From NCBI GenBank assembly GCA_028871595.1, contig JAGWMT010000048.1, forward strand, positions 1 through 15,962: DNA of 15,962 nt, in the 5' to 3' direction. Below the pieces are notes generated by a model that was not told where the DNA came from, did no database searches, and saw only the letters and a list, made by a program, of their open reading frames with translations. The stretch is from Elusimicrobiota bacterium (GTDB lineage: Bacteria; Elusimicrobiota; Elusimicrobia; UBA1565; UBA9628). Shown in pieces: positions 1 through 7,469 of the stretch (its first letter is position 1; each line of letters starts with the position of its first letter). The translations under genes and the position numbers were made by a program.

Positions 1-303
1 GGGATGAAGTGAAGATGGACCCGCGGGTGGCGTCGCAGCCAAGATTTCACGCGCGCATGTTTGTGGGTCGAGTAATTGTCCACGATGAGATGGAGATCAA
101 GATCGGCGGGCATCTTCGCGTCGATCTTGTCGAAAAAGCGGATGAATTCTTGATGGCGATGACGCGGCATGCAGTCGCCGATGACTTTGCCATCAATCAT
201 GCTCAGCGCTGCGAACAAGGTCGTTGTGCCGTTGCGCTTGTAATCGTGCGTCAGCGTTCGACGGCGGCCCTGGCGCAAGGGTAAGCCTGCCGCAACGGAA
301 GAC
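1..303 (-). pseudogene. IS630-type transposase, 5'-truncated fragment running off the left edge
   Basis: Read on the minus strand this is the middle to C-terminal part of an IS630/Tc1-like DDE transposase. The recognisable stretches are [19 protein letters not shown], then [24 protein letters not shown] and [13 protein letters not shown]. The Asp of VDNYSTHKH is the second catalytic residue of the family. The third (Glu of the usual SSWLNQVERW segment) would lie just beyond base 1. Similarity begins near base 300. Upstream of that the frame stays open as far as a stop near 360, but the family's N-terminal HTH and the DEKSQ segment with the first catalytic Asp are absent, so this is a broken copy. 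An AT-rich stretch at about 330-350 may mark an old element end. Confidence 0.8.
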
Positions 304-450
304 TGCGGGCGTTGACCGAGACGATATGTCAATAAATTTGTGGGACACTACACGGGTATATGCCACGGTAATTTCACCATTTGGCGGGTAGGAGAGAATC
401 GTGTGCCACCGCCGAATAAGAGACACAGGGCGCGGGCGTCTTCGACGCGA
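304..450. other. intergenic spacer between IS630 remnant and the 702-aa gene
   Basis: No gene is seen here. A small perfect inverted repeat (GCGTC-TTC-GACGC, 436-448) lies just after the stop of the 702-aa gene, but no T-tract follows, so it is at best a weak transcription end. The AT content rises around 325-375 compared with the neighbours, which fits the edge of an inserted element. Confidence 0.35.
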
Positions 451-2559
451 TCATTCATCGCGCGCTCCCGATCGCTTCTCGGACCTGTGGACGATCTCGG
501 AATAAGCCAGCGCGGAAACCACGTAGCCGCCAAGGAGCACGCCGAGCGCCGCGCCGGCGACTACCGCCGGGACGCTGAATGCGGCCGCGGCGCCCGCGCC
601 GAGCAGCGCCGTGCCGCCGACCGCATATCGGGTCGCCTGGCCGAAATAGTATTCGGAGTCCGACCGGGCGGATTCCTGTTCGTCCGCCGAGGGCGCGGCC
701 CCGGACCGCGCGCCGAAAGAGTCGGAGCGGGTCAGCGCGGCGCGGGCTTTGGCCAGCACCGCGACGCCGAGCGCGGCCAGGGGCAGGCCGATGAGCGGCG
801 TCGAGCCGAACGTCCAGAGACCGGCCGCCGCGGCCAGAGCCGCAAAGCCGCCAATAGCGATCCTCTTCGACCGGCGGATTCCTGACGCCGCCGCGTCCTC
901 GGCGGCCTTGCCCGGGATGAGGCGGCCGGTCGCGACCGCGAAGCTGTGGTCGCTGGCGGCCTTGTTGAACAGCACGACGCCGGCAACGGCCAGGGGCGCG
1001 GCAAGGACCAGCGGCGTCGACAGGGCGAAGAGACCGCCGATCACGGCTCCGGCCGAGGCGAATATCGCCGCGGCATAGAGATCCGTGAATATATTATTGG
1101 TGAAGGTGCGCATGGCGGACTTGGGGCGCGGCGCGCCATTCTCGCCGGCGGCCTCGCCGGACCCGGCCCGCGCCGAATTCCAGGCGTCGTCGCTCTTGAT
1201 CGCCTGGGCGATCATCGCTCGTATGTCGCCGAAAGGCGTCGCGGCGGAGATCCCTTCCAGCGCACCGACGACATGTTCGATATAGCCGGCGTTGTCGCTC
1301 TTCTTCATCTCCGCGATCAGCCCGAGAATGACGGCGCGCCGCACGTCTTCATCCTGCGTGTTCTCGGCCAGGGCCCGAAGCCGCAGGACGATCACCTCGC
1401 TTTCAGCGACGTCCCGGCGGTACAGATCGGTGACGAGGTCCTTCACGGCCTGCCGCTCGACTGGGGCCGCCTCCTGGGCGCCGCCGGGCGCGACGCGCTC
1501 GTAAATGGTCGTCTGCTTCGGCCGCTCGGGATCGGCGAGGTTGGTCGTATTGACGCGCGTCCTCGTGTTGAAGAGCCCGAAGTAGAAAAACTTCCGTCGA
1601 TAAAGGGTCGATTCGGTCTTCATGACGAGGTTCCCGCCGCGCAAAACGAGGGAACGGCGTTCCACGAATTGGTTGGGCCACAGAAACGCGTGCGTTACCG
1701 TGCGGACGCTCCGCCATTCGAGCTTGCCGCCGCTGAAGCTCGTCGTCTGCGCGCGCGTCACCAGTCCGCCCGGAGCTTCCAAGCTTCCGCGCCAGGGCTC
1801 ATCGTTGAGCGTCGGGCCGTTGATGTTCCAGAAGGAGGCGAGCGTATACTTCTCGCCGTCCACCCTGACGCCAGCCCCGGAGTTGATCACCTTCACCTGG
1901 TCGTCGCCGTAGCCGGAGATCTTATGCCAAGTCCCGGAAAAAATACCGGTCGTTTCGCTCGCGGCCGACTCCATGGGGGACGTCGGCGCGGAGGCGCGCG
2001 CGGCCGTGGACGGGACGCCGAGACGGACCCGGGCAGCGACGTCCGCCCCTTCTTCAGGCGTCGAGGCGGATGCGTCTCCCGCTCCGGCTCCGCCGTCGAA
2101 GAGCCGCCGTGAGTTCTCCACGTCCCGGCTCATGTCGCGCGGGGAATCGGCGGCGGGAAAGCGGCCGAGAGCGGCTGAGATGGGCCTAGCAAGGCCGGCA
2201 CGGCCCGCGGTACCGGCCGGAGTCTCTTTCGGCCACGACGCGGCGGTGGGGGCCGTTGCGGGCGCGGGGACGGCGACGGCCGCAGCGGCCGCCGCAGGTG
2301 TCGGCGCGGGAGCGGGCGCGGAGAACTCCGCGTCGATCGGCGCGACGGCGGCGTTCAGCGAGGCCGGCGGAGCGAGAGGCGCAAACCCGGCGACAGAAAC
2401 GCCTGTCACGCCTGTCACTCTCGCGGCGGCGGCACCGGAGACCTCGGCGGGGACGATGACCGGGCGCACGACGAACTGCGCAAGGGCGGCCTGCGGCGCG
2501 GACGCGAGAACGATGGAGAAGGAAACGAACAAGGGCGAGAACTTCGAGGATTTGTTCAT
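451..2559 (-). CDS. exported 702-aa protein with Ala/Pro linker, beta-rich middle and three C-terminal hydrophobic hairpins
   Basis: No family recognised. Residues 1-27 form a Sec signal peptide ending APQAALA before Gln28. Residues 30-200 are an Ala/Pro/Val-rich, low-complexity linker. Residues about 205-355 alternate hydrophobic and polar residues with many aromatics (GIFSGTWHKISGYGDDQVKV and on), suggesting a beta domain. Residues 368-465 are helical, with a HEAT-like look (DEDVRRAVILGLIAEM). The C-terminus has three long Ala/Gly/Leu-rich hydrophobic segments (494-531, 567-603, 645-687), each long enough for a two-helix membrane hairpin, separated by charged loops. The start is fixed by AAGGAG seven bases before the ATG. 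The upstream region carries the conserved element shared with two other secreted-protein genes. Inferred place: anchored in a membrane after export. Function unknown. Confidence 0.85.
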   Translation of the reverse strand: MNKSSKFSPLFVSFSIVLASAPQAALAQFVVRPVIVPAEVSGAAAARVTGVTGVSVAGFAPLAPPASLNAAVAPIDAEFSAPAPAPTPAAAAAAVAVPAPATAPTAASWPKETPAGTAGRAGLARPISAALGRFPAADSPRDMSRDVENSRRLFDGGAGAGDASASTPEEGADVAARVRLGVPSTAARASAPTSPMESAASETTGIFSGTWHKISGYGDDQVKVINSGAGVRVDGEKYTLASFWNINGPTLNDEPWRGSLEAPGGLVTRAQTTSFSGGKLEWRSVRTVTHAFLWPNQFVERRSLVLRGGNLVMKTESTLYRRKFFYFGLFNTRTRVNTTNLADPERPKQTTIYERVAPGGAQEAAPVERQAVKDLVTDLYRRDVAESEVIVLRLRALAENTQDEDVRRAVILGLIAEMKKSDNAGYIEHVVGALEGISAATPFGDIRAMIAQAIKSDDAWNSARAGSGEAAGENGAPRPKSAMRTFTNNIFTDLYAAAIFASAGAVIGGLFALSTPLVLAAPLAVAGVVLFNKAASDHSFAVATGRLIPGKAAEDAAASGIRRSKRIAIGGFAALAAAAGLWTFGSTPLIGLPLAALGVAVLAKARAALTRSDSFGARSGAAPSADEQESARSDSEYYFGQATRYAVGGTALLGAGAAAAFSVPAVVAGAALGVLLGGYVVSALAYSEIVHRSEKRSGARDE

Positions 2560-2587
2560 GGCAGCTCCTTTATCTCGGCGAACATGA

Positions 2588-2703
2588 CGTCATGATAGCC
2601 CGCGGACGGAAGCGGTGCCCGGGCTGATCGGGGCCTGACGCCGCGGCAAGGGGCCCAAAAACAGGATGCGGATTCCGGCGACTTATGTAAAATCACGTTC
2701 GAC
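2588..2703 (-). promoter_or_regulatory. conserved upstream region A (shared with regions at 5901-6017 and 10533-10649)
   Basis: Read on the minus strand, this region shows in order GTCGAA, CATAAG starting 16 bases later, a GTTTTTGGGCC block about 42 bases from the GTC, and, close to the gene, GTCCGCGGGCTATCATGACG. The same blocks at nearly the same distances precede the 738-aa gene and the G8-tract gene. The start-proximal block matches that of the G8-tract gene at 19 of 20 positions. The first two blocks may be a promoter. The part from TTTTTGGGCC to the ATGA block would then lie in the transcript leader. The block ends about 28 bases before the start codon. Confidence 0.6.
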
Positions 2704-2709
2704 TTCCGA

Positions 2710-3632
2710 TCAACCGCCGCATTCCTGCGCTTGATAATCGGTGGGACCGAAGAAGTCGATCATCGGGGGGTCGACGCTGAGCCTCTTGTCGACAAGTTCG
2801 TCGCCTTCGGCGTTGATCATCGTGATCGACTACCTTTTGACCTTGAGCGGCCAAGTGATCGCGTCGAAGCGGCTCAGGAAGAACCGCGCCTGATCCACGG
2901 ACCAGTCGATGTCCTTGAGCGCGCGCCCGGTCTGGCTGTCGACGTCGCCGCTCTTGCGGTAGGTGACGATGTTCGCGAGGTCGCCGCCGCCGACGTTCGT
3001 TCCGTAACGATCGAAAACGGGGTCTATCCCCGCCGAGATCAGCGCGATCATGCCGCCCAGCGACAGGCCCATCAGTCCGATGTCGTCCGTCTTGGCGCCG
3101 GGCAGGGGCCTGAGGACCAGATCCAGCGGTCGGAGTCGGCCCCGAGATTGGCGATCTGCTTCACGCTGTCGAGGTTGTCGCGAGCTTATGGATCTGGAGC
3201 GTGGCAGGAAACTTCAGGTCGCAGGGCTTGTCGTAGGACTGCGGGAAGTAGACGAAGCCCCGCACCTTGTCGGCCGGTACACCTCGCTGGATCGGGCTGT
3301 CGAACTCAAACTTCTTGACGTGGTACCCGGCGTCCTTCCAGGAGACCTGCGGCGCCGCACCGCGGGCGAGGCCGTCGAAGGTTCTCTTGAAGCGCAAAGC
3401 ATTGGCGACCATGGCGCCTTCAGTCCTGGTGTTGAGGCAAAACTCGGGAACGGAACACTGGGCGTTCTTAAACAGAAGACGAAGACCTTGTCGGACCTCG
3501 ACGTAATCGGAGCCCGCGAGCGGCGGTCAAAACGTCGGGGTCCTGGCTGAGGGCGGGCGAAGCCGTGAATAGGATCGCGGTTGCGCAGATCCGCAGGCTG
3601 ATCCGACTGTCCCGAGGATTCGTCCTCATCAT
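2710..3632 (-). pseudogene. secreted alpha/beta hydrolase, decayed by several frameshifts
   Basis: Pieces of one hydrolase appear in changing frames. From 3632 (ATGATG) a signal peptide reads to PALSQD. The frame then shifts near 3515-3530, and GSDYVEVRQGLRLLFKNAQC continues in frame into a segment ending DLKFPATLQIHKL (to about 3190). After a further shift comes a short stretch (DNLDSVKQIANLGADSDRW), then PLPGAKTDDIGLMGLSLGG with the G-x-S-x-G nucleophile elbow (about 3050-3110). A stop at 2830-2832 interrupts, after which MINAEGDELVD (the usual place of the catalytic Asp) and, in yet another frame, MIDFFGPTDYQAQECGG reach a stop at 2710. At least four disruptions rule out a working enzyme as sequenced. 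Its start lies 18 bases after the stop of the 738-aa gene, so it was once the second gene of that operon. The exact esterase or peptidase subfamily cannot be told. Confidence 0.75.
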
Positions 3633-3650
3633 GGGTGCCTCGATCACGTC

Positions 3651-5867
3651 TCAGTCCGTCAATACCGAGGGTTGGGCGAAGCGGCTCTTCGTCTCGCCGG
3701 CATCCTTGAGCATCGGGACCTCTTTGCGCCCATTCTTAAGAACGAGGTGGGCGTTCGTATTATTGACGCCCTTCGACGTCGCCTGGATGCCCGCGACGAA
3801 GTCGCCGGTCACATCGAGCGGGTCGACGAGCTGGACGAGCACGCGCAGAACGTCCTCGTAGGCCAGGCCGCTTTCACCGCGCCCGCCGACGATCTTCGCG
3901 ATCTCCGCGGCCCGCGCGACGTTGTCCTTCGCGCCGCGCGCGGCCGCGAGGTCGGCGAGCAGTCCCGCCGCCTTCTCGCTGAGGTTCGAGAGGGAGCGCG
4001 CCTTGTCCTCGTCGCCTCGGCCGGGCTCCTCGGATGGGAACGCGCGGTCGGCGGCGCGCGGGTCGTAGCTGATCTTCCCGTCCTTGTACTTGCCGTTGGC
4101 GATGAGCCAGTCCATCAGCGGCTTATCGGTCCCATCGATGATCCCCATGTGCGCCGCGCCGAGCGAGGCCGAAAACGCCCGCAGGACCTGGTCGGTCGAG
4201 GCCGCCAGCATGTCGCGGACCGCCTTCTGGTTGAAGGCCAGCGTCAGCGAGATCATCCCCTTGCGGTCGGAGGGTTCCGTCGTCCCGTCCGCTTCGCGCG
4301 CCGACTGCGGCAGCGGCGGCGACGGCGGCACGAGCTTGTCTGTCGGCAGGCCGAAACGACCCTCGGCCGCGCCGCGCTGGGCGCCGACGAGCTTCAAAAT
4401 CCCGTTCATCTCCCTGATCGTTCCTCGCACCGAGCTCGCCGGCACGCGCACGTAGCCTTGGTTCCTGATGTAGACGAGGATCGGATCGGCGTGGGTCCCG
4501 CCCTTGGGCGCATAGGTCACGACCTCGGCGTCGCGCTGGCTGCTTTCCTTAACGAGTGCTCCGACGAACGGGGCGTCGATGTAGGAATTCGAGGCGCTCT
4601 TGTCGGAGCGGTAGTAGTGGAACTCGCCCTCGTCGCCGGTGTAGCGCGTCACGCGGTCGTCGCCGAGGAGCTTCGACGAGTTGTGCGAGACGAAGAACGG
4701 AAGGCTGAAAGCGAATGAGCGAATCTTCGCCTTGTACTCGTCGGAGGCGGAGTACGTCGAATCGCGAAGACTCTTCGCGTGCTCGTCGCGCAGGGACTCG
4801 TAGTCTTGGAGGGTCTTCGCGTCGCCGGCTTGAAACGTGCTCATCTTGACCGCCATCTTGACAAGCGCCATGATGTCGCCCTTGACCGCCTTCGCCATCG
4901 CCTCGGCCTGCGCGGGGTCGCGCGGGTCGACGACGAACTCCATGACGATGCGTGCGCCGTCCGAGCTTGATCGGCCGTAACCGAGCATCAACGAGGAGTA
5001 GCGCGCGACCTGGTTCGCGACCTCCTTGTCGACGAACTTCATCAGGATATTCGACGCGTTCCCTGCGTACGCGACGGCCGGGAACGTCTCGGTCAGGTTG
5101 AGGCTCTCCGAGTGGACGACGACGTGATCGATCCGGAAGCGGAAGCGGAGCTTGTCGTCGGCGATGCGGTAAAGCGTCATGCTCGCCGTGCCCGCGTCGC
5201 TGCGGCCGAAAGAGACGCTGACGCCCCCGGCCGCTTCGGCTCCCGAGCGAGCCGCCGCCGCGGAGACGCCCTGGCCGTAGGTCAGCGTGAACGGCACGCG
5301 CCAAAGCTCGCCCAACTGCATCTCGGCCAGACGCTTCGCGCTGACCGGCATGACCGTCTTGACGTCGCGGAGATTCGCGATCCGCTTGAGGCCGTCGCAG
5401 CTTTCCTTGGTATTCAGTCGCCGCACGACCATCGAATCGCCCTCGATCGAGGCGCTCAGCGAGATTCCGGCGCTCGTCCCATCGGGGCCGAGCACGCGGG
5501 AGAATCCGTGCGAGAGGGAGGCGGTCAGCCTCTCGACGTCGACCAGAGCGAAGGTGTTGTCCGGGTAGGTGCCGAGGTAGCGCTGGACGCCGACGCTCGT
5601 GCCCGAGAAATCGCCGGAGCCCAAGTCGAAGCTTTGATCGAGCTTGAGCTGGCGGCAGATCTGCTCGAGGACCTTCGCGTGCAGGTTGTCGCTGAACGAC
5701 TGCCGATCGGGAGCCGAGAATCCGCCCTCCGACGTGGTCGGAGCGGCGACCGTCCCGGTCGCCTGAGGAGCTTTGAACTCGGTCCAGCCGTCGTCGTCCG
5801 GCTCGGCGAGGGCCGGAGCGGAAAGGAAGAGTCCGATCACGAGCGCGGCCAAGACCTTGCATCGCAT
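3651..5867 (-). CDS. secreted 738-aa protein of unknown function
   Basis: No family recognised. I start at the ATG at 5867, because a clear signal peptide (MRCKVLAALVIGLFLSAPALA, cleavage before Glu22) begins there and AAGGGGG lies upstream; the frame is open 12 codons further. After a short acidic and Thr/Pro-rich linker, most of the protein is mixed alpha/beta with long stretches of alternating polar and hydrophobic residues (for example the segment with DDKLRFRFRIDHVVVHSESL), as in extracellular or outer-membrane-associated proteins. Near residues 515-545 is a Pro-rich hinge (LVPPSPPLPQSA). The C-terminal 130 residues are helical, Ala-rich and charged. There are no membrane segments after the signal. 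It is preceded by conserved upstream region B and followed at 18 bases by a decayed secreted hydrolase. Codon use and GC resemble the neighbours. Confidence 0.8.
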   Translation of the reverse strand: MRCKVLAALVIGLFLSAPALAEPDDDGWTEFKAPQATGTVAAPTTSEGGFSAPDRQSFSDNLHAKVLEQICRQLKLDQSFDLGSGDFSGTSVGVQRYLGTYPDNTFALVDVERLTASLSHGFSRVLGPDGTSAGISLSASIEGDSMVVRRLNTKESCDGLKRIANLRDVKTVMPVSAKRLAEMQLGELWRVPFTLTYGQGVSAAAARSGAEAAGGVSVSFGRSDAGTASMTLYRIADDKLRFRFRIDHVVVHSESLNLTETFPAVAYAGNASNILMKFVDKEVANQVARYSSLMLGYGRSSSDGARIVMEFVVDPRDPAQAEAMAKAVKGDIMALVKMAVKMSTFQAGDAKTLQDYESLRDEHAKSLRDSTYSASDEYKAKIRSFAFSLPFFVSHNSSKLLGDDRVTRYTGDEGEFHYYRSDKSASNSYIDAPFVGALVKESSQRDAEVVTYAPKGGTHADPILVYIRNQGYVRVPASSVRGTIREMNGILKLVGAQRGAAEGRFGLPTDKLVPPSPPLPQSAREADGTTEPSDRKGMISLTLAFNQKAVRDMLAASTDQVLRAFSASLGAAHMGIIDGTDKPLMDWLIANGKYKDGKISYDPRAADRAFPSEEPGRGDEDKARSLSNLSEKAAGLLADLAAARGAKDNVARAAEIAKIVGGRGESGLAYEDVLRVLVQLVDPLDVTGDFVAGIQATSKGVNNTNAHLVLKNGRKEVPMLKDAGETKSRFAQPSVLTD

Positions 5868-5900
5868 GTTTGTTTCGCCCCCTTGACAAAACCGATCTCC

Positions 5901-6017
5901 CATGAGAATGCCCCGGGGGCGGGATTGGCGCCCGGGACTGAAGCGGCTGCGGGCCGCGGCATTAGGCCCAAAAGCCGCATTTAATATGTGTGCGGTTTAG
6001 GAATAATTCGATTTGAC
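5901..6017 (-). promoter_or_regulatory. conserved upstream region B
   Basis: On the minus strand the order is GTCAAA, CCTAAA starting 16 bases later, then CTTTTGGGCCTAATG with TTTTGGGCC 44 bases after the GTC, and finally GGGCATTCTCATG near the gene. The layout and spacing equal those of regions A and C. The start-proximal block is the least conserved of the three. The region ends about 33 bases before the ATG of the 738-aa gene. It also contains a 16-base match to the leader repeats (see findings). Confidence 0.55.
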
Positions 6018-6075
6018 TTGGAGTCTCAGCGCGCAGGCATATGCGCATGAAGAACGCCGGCCGGCATCAAACCCT
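6018..6075. other. spacer after the cysteine peptidase gene
   Basis: Short spacer between the stop of the cysteine-peptidase gene and conserved region B. It contains the palindrome GCCGGCCGGC, but there is no stem followed by a T-run in the direction of transcription, so no intrinsic terminator is claimed. Confidence 0.3.
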
Positions 6076-7449
6076 TCAGGCGCGGGGCTTGACGATCGCG
6101 ATCTTGAGGCCGAGGGTCAGAAGTTCCCCGTAGCTCAGCAGACGCGGCCGGAGGTAAGCGGAGTCGACAACGACGAACCACCACCGGCCGCGCTCGCGAA
6201 CGGCGGCGGTGATCGCGACGGCGTGAGCGTAGCGTCCCTTGAGGCTGCCGAGCGCGAGGAGGGCTTTCCAGCCCTTCATCGGGAAGTCATAACCGGCAAG
6301 CACGCCGCCGTTGTCGGCGACCATGCGAGCGAGGTCGTCCTCGCCGGCGGGCGCGCGGTCATGCGAGCGCTCGAAACCGAGCTTCGCCAGGAGGAGCTTC
6401 GATTGGCTCTCGGAGAGGCCTTCGCGCTTGATCGGAGAATCCGCGATTTTCTCGGCGGCCGCGGCGAAGCCCTCGTACGTCGTGCGGGTGCGCAAACCGC
6501 GCAAAACGGGCAGGTTCCACAGCGCGTGCAGAGCGCAATCGGACGAGCTCTGCTGCCCGATCGGCTCGGCTCGGTAGGTTCCGACAACGGAGTCCCGGTC
6601 GGCCGCGCGCCGGCGCTTGATCCAGGCCGCCACGCCGTCCGCGGACGGCTCGACGCCGAGGACGCGCGCCTCGCGCGGGGTTTCGTACACGTCGAAGCCG
6701 CGCTCCCGCAAACGCGTCTGCAGACGGATCATCGGCAGCATGAGAGCCCACTTATGCGCGGTGCGTATGACCGGAGAGTCGGCATACTCCCGCAAGACGC
6801 TCATGATCTTCTCCATTGCGGGACCCGCGCGATTCTCTTTCTCCAGGGCGAGCGCGGCGGCGAAGCCCTCGTGCGCCGCGGCGACGGCCGGATGGTCGGG
6901 GCGCGCCAGCGCGGCGCGCAGGTCCGCCGCTTCCCGCCTGATCGTCGAGTGCGTGAACGCGCGGCGGCCCAACTCCTTGCGCGCGCCTTCCACGGCCTCT
7001 GCTACGGCGGCGCGGGCGTACGTGTGATCGGCGGCCTCGACGGCGGCGCGATATTCTTTTTCCAGATGCTTCACGGACGGCGGAACCGCACCCCAGAGCT
7101 TTTTCGAACTCGAGAGCAGGTCGGCGGCGGCGGCTGGGTCGCCGAGAACGATATCGCGCGGTTCTGTCGGCGGGCCCAGGTCCGCGCTTCGAGCATCCGG
7201 GACTGAAGCGGCGGCCGCGGCGGCTGGAAGCGCGGCTACGGCCAAGGTCGGCGCGGCCGTAAAAAACACTGCTGACGGAGGCGCCGCCGCCAGGGGAGGC
7301 ACGGCGAACGCTTGCGCGGCGGGGCCCGAGACGGCGGGCGCGACGATGGGACACGGAGCCGCGCGCAACTGGGCGCCGGCGGGGGCGCAAACAGCCGCGG
7401 CCAAAACCGCGGCACGCAAAAGCCGTCCGACACGATGTTGATCGAGCAT
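6076..7449 (-). CDS. secreted C39-like cysteine peptidase
   Basis: This is probably a papain-fold cysteine peptidase of the C39-like group acting outside the cytoplasm. Residues 1-26 are a signal peptide (cleavage about APAGA/Q). Residues 27-95 are an Ala/Pro linker identical in origin to that of the upstream gene. Residues 110-280 are helical and charged, possibly a pro-region. The catalytic part begins at about 290: QQSSSDCALHAL fits the C39 pattern Q-x4-D-C, giving Gln300 and Cys305. His409 lies in YAHAVAI and Asp429 in FVVVDS, the usual His and Asp positions. Josephin-like folds have a similar Cys motif and cannot be excluded. The start is the ATG at 7449 with GAAGG just upstream; a TTG four codons earlier is in frame. 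It begins 8 bases after the stop of the metallopeptidase gene, so the two are very likely co-translated. No ABC transporter domain is present, unlike bacteriocin-processing C39 enzymes. Confidence 0.75.
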   Translation of the reverse strand: MLDQHRVGRLLRAAVLAAAVCAPAGAQLRAAPCPIVAPAVSGPAAQAFAVPPLAAAPPSAVFFTAAPTLAVAALPAAAAAASVPDARSADLGPPTEPRDIVLGDPAAAADLLSSSKKLWGAVPPSVKHLEKEYRAAVEAADHTYARAAVAEAVEGARKELGRRAFTHSTIRREAADLRAALARPDHPAVAAAHEGFAAALALEKENRAGPAMEKIMSVLREYADSPVIRTAHKWALMLPMIRLQTRLRERGFDVYETPREARVLGVEPSADGVAAWIKRRRAADRDSVVGTYRAEPIGQQSSSDCALHALWNLPVLRGLRTRTTYEGFAAAAEKIADSPIKREGLSESQSKLLLAKLGFERSHDRAPAGEDDLARMVADNGGVLAGYDFPMKGWKALLALGSLKGRYAHAVAITAAVRERGRWWFVVVDSAYLRPRLLSYGELLTLGLKIAIVKPRA

Positions 7450-7451
7450 GA
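7175..7451 (-). repeat. leader repeat, copy 1 (start of the cysteine peptidase)
   Basis: This is a direct repeat of 8827-9082. Over 256 aligned bases I count five substitutions, all transitions, plus a 21-base (seven-codon) insertion in this copy near 7221-7241. It covers the signal peptide and Ala/Pro linker of the cysteine peptidase. Similarity stops abruptly inside the coding sequence, at about codon 92, so only the leader module is shared. Confidence 0.95.
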
Positions 7452-7469
7452 GGGCCTTCAAGGCATGCG
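7450..7469 (-). repeat. 20-base flank repeat, copy 1
   Basis: It matches 9148-9167 at 19 of 20 positions. Here it directly abuts leader copy 1, whereas at the other copy about 66 bases separate it from the leader. It contains the stop codon of the metallopeptidase gene (7458-7460) and the GAAGG that serves as ribosome binding site for the cysteine-peptidase gene. Confidence 0.8.

Noticed and set aside
436..448. Hairpin after the 702-aa gene as terminator
   Set aside because: A five-bp stem with a three-base loop and no T-run; too weak to call.
946..2112. Long plus-strand open frame opposite the 702-aa gene
   Set aside because: Its protein is Arg/Gly/Pro-rich without domain structure and lies fully antisense to a gene with signal peptide and ribosome binding site; expected in GC-rich DNA.
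3672..4718. Long plus-strand frame opposite the 738-aa gene
   Set aside because: Low-complexity Arg-rich translation; antisense shadow. The same holds for 5112-5984, 6013-7206 and 7491-8210 on the plus strand.
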